The notes under the pieces: model-generated | Told to the model about the DNA's origin: nothing | Database searches by the model: none | Seen by the model: the letters and a program-made list of their open reading frames with translations, nothing else | Shown here: positions 5,415 to 6,758 of the stretch, one piece after another | Layout of the letters: each line of letters opens with the position of its first letter | Position numbering within the stretch: position 1 is the stretch's first letter | From: an uncultured Collinsella sp. | Lineage (GTDB): Bacteria > Actinomycetota > Coriobacteriia > Coriobacteriales > Coriobacteriaceae | NCBI GenBank assembly: GCA_902478985.1 | Contig: CABSNH010000084.1 | Location: forward strand, 1 to 6,758 | DNA length: 6,758 nucleotides | Direction of reading: 5' to 3' | Program-made: the position numbers and the translations under genes

Positions 5415-6653
5415 ATGACAAAAGACGATAGGCAGGCATTCGAGGTGCCCGATCGACTCTTTGAATACGTGAGGTCGGTCGTCGACAACCGCGCGCTTGC
5501 AACGGTGCTGCTCTTTTTGCTGAGCCTGCTGCTGATTGGCATCGACAACATCGCCGGAATCTTGACGGTGCTGCTTGCTGGCTTTTTGCTGATCGATCGA
5601 TTTGAGATCGTGCGCCGCTGCATGGTGATTGGCGGCGCCGCGTGGGCCATGACGTTGGCGATTGGCGCCATGGCGCTCGGCGGCATCGAAGGGCCGGTGC
5701 TGTTCGATGCCGGCTTTGTATTCAGCATGCTTGGCTTTGTGCTGGCGCTTGCCGCGTGCGTGCTGTTCTTGTGCGGCCGCGCCCTGTACTACCAGGGCTA
5801 CGAGCAGGGCGAGCAGCATGCCGATTGTGTGCTGGCTGTTCGTATTCAAGATCGCCTGATCGATCACCCCGACACCTGGGACAACATCGACGGCGACTTC
5901 TTGGAGGTCGAGGGCGCCCTTAACCGCGTGCGTGACCGTGAGCGCAAGGTGCAGCAAGCTCTGCGTGACGAGTCGCATCGCAAGGACGATCTGGTCACGT
6001 ACTTGGCACATGACCTACGCACCCCGCTTGCCAGTGTGGTGGGCTATCTTTCGCTGCTGCAAGAGGCTCCTGAGCTGCCGGTTGAGCAACGTGCGCACTT
6101 TACGGGCGTGGCTCTCGACAAGGCGCACCGGCTCGATGCACTCATCGAAGAGTTCTTCGATATCACGCGCTTTGACTTCCACGATATCGTGCTCACGCGC
6201 GGCTATGTTGATCTGGGGTTGCTGCTGGCTCAGGTGGCTGACGAGTTCTATCCCATCCTCAACGAGCAACATAAGGAAGCCCAAGTTGATATTCGCGAGG
6301 ACCTGACGGTGCTCGTGGATGGCGACAAGATGGCTCGCGTGTTCAACAACATCATGAAAAACGCCGTCGCCTATAGCTATGAGGGCTCGACTATCACGAT
6401 TGAGGCCAGACGCCGGGACGACGGTGGCGTGCGCGTGCGCTTTATCAATCAGGGCGATCCCATCCCTGAGGCAAAGCTCAAGGTGATCTTTGAGAAGTTC
6501 TATCGCCTGGATGCGGCGCGTGCGACCAATCGCGGTGGTGCCGGTCTGGGCCTTGCTATTGCCAAGGAGATCATCGCGGCACACGGCGGTACCGTTGCAT
6601 GTGAATCGACGCCCGAACACACGATATTCACCATCGAGCTGCCCGCCGCATAG
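5415..6653 (+). CDS. vanS: VanS-like membrane sensor histidine kinase with four membrane segments
   Basis: Partner kinase of the preceding regulator, 412 aa. Four hydrophobic segments (about 29-43, 47-61, 70-88 and 101-121) are joined by very short outer loops and a basic inner loop (DRFEIVRR). A helical linker leads to the H box YLAHDLRTPLASV with phospho-accepting H199. The ATPase domain shows the N box (309-317, VFNNIMKNA), the G1 region N344-Q-G, the F box FEKFYRL (359-365) and the G2 box GGAGLGLAIAK (374-384). The H-box and ATPase parts closely match VanS as I recall it, including N rather than D in G1. Classical VanS has two membrane segments, so the input module differs. ATG 5415 is chosen because GGGGA (5403-5407) sits seven bases ahead; an in-frame GTG at 5409 would add two residues. 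No terminator follows. Confidence 0.93.
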   Translation: MTKDDRQAFEVPDRLFEYVRSVVDNRALATVLLFLLSLLLIGIDNIAGILTVLLAGFLLIDRFEIVRRCMVIGGAAWAMTLAIGAMALGGIEGPVLFDAGFVFSMLGFVLALAACVLFLCGRALYYQGYEQGEQHADCVLAVRIQDRLIDHPDTWDNIDGDFLEVEGALNRVRDRERKVQQALRDESHRKDDLVTYLAHDLRTPLASVVGYLSLLQEAPELPVEQRAHFTGVALDKAHRLDALIEEFFDITRFDFHDIVLTRGYVDLGLLLAQVADEFYPILNEQHKEAQVDIREDLTVLVDGDKMARVFNNIMKNAVAYSYEGSTITIEARRRDDGGVRVRFINQGDPIPEAKLKVIFEKFYRLDAARATNRGGAGLGLAIAKEIIAAHGGTVACESTPEHTIFTIELPAA

Positions 6654-6674
6654 TCAGCGTGCCCTTACAAACAC

Positions 6675-6758
6675 TTGACAATGCGCTCACGTGCATATGA
6701 GCCGCGATTTCTACTATCGATACTGCTGAATTGATATCGATGTGGAGGTATGCGGTAT
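6675..6758 (+). promoter_or_regulatory. Probable promoter and leader of a gene starting beyond the window
   Basis: A perfect -35 consensus TTGACA (6675-6680) is followed by TATGAG (6696-6701, spacing 15, short) inside an inverted repeat GCTCA-N8-TGAGC (6685-6702). Further on, TATCGAT occurs twice exactly 20 bases apart (6715-6721 and 6735-6741), also as an inverted pair ATCGATA/TATCGAT. A strong Shine-Dalgarno sequence GGAGG (6744-6748) is too close to the ATG at 6750, so the true start is probably at or just past the right edge. Details of the -10 box are uncertain. Confidence 0.4.

Overview
The window looks like chromosome of a high-GC Coriobacteriia member, most likely Collinsella or a close relative. 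This is inferred from GC-rich codon use, actinobacterial-style GTG starts, and a VanR/VanS-like pair beside a PBP5-type carboxypeptidase. No database search was possible. There is no sign of phage, transposon or CRISPR; the unusual material lies in the spacers next to the tRNA genes.

Left part (1-2647): the 3' end of a tRNA gene enters from the left and is closed by a strong intrinsic terminator. A short tRNA-T-arm-like motif (E1) follows, then the leader of a large gene for an unrecognised 813-residue cytoplasmic protein with TPR-like repeats near its C-terminus.

Middle part (2648-3155), about 500 bases with no convincing protein gene: a four-codon ORF sits inside a hairpin that hides its strong Shine-Dalgarno sequence. 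A good sigma-A-type promoter then drives a complete tRNA-Ser(GCU) followed by a terminator. Next comes a compact, highly structured element (E2). It begins with an inverted copy of the tRNA-Ser T arm, holds several hairpins, and ends in a second copy of the tRNA-Ser 3' end (including GCCA) with a second near-identical terminator. A third T-arm-like motif (E3) follows and merges with the terminator of the gene arriving from the right. E1, E2 and E3 share one plan: a tRNA-type terminator, a gap of 16-20 bases, GGATTCGAA, a small hairpin of variable sequence, then C-R-C. This is the most novel feature of the window.

Right part (3156-6758): a secreted serine D-Ala-D-Ala carboxypeptidase (family S11) on the minus strand is divergent from a response regulator and sensor kinase on the plus strand that closely resemble VanR and VanS. 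No vanH/A/X ligase genes are present here, and the sensor has four membrane segments with almost no extracytoplasmic part. The simplest reading is an envelope-stress or peptidoglycan-maturation circuit in which the two-component pair senses the membrane or cell wall and may control the divergent carboxypeptidase. A possible 11-bp-period operator lies between them. The last 105 bases appear to be the leader of another gene starting just beyond the window.
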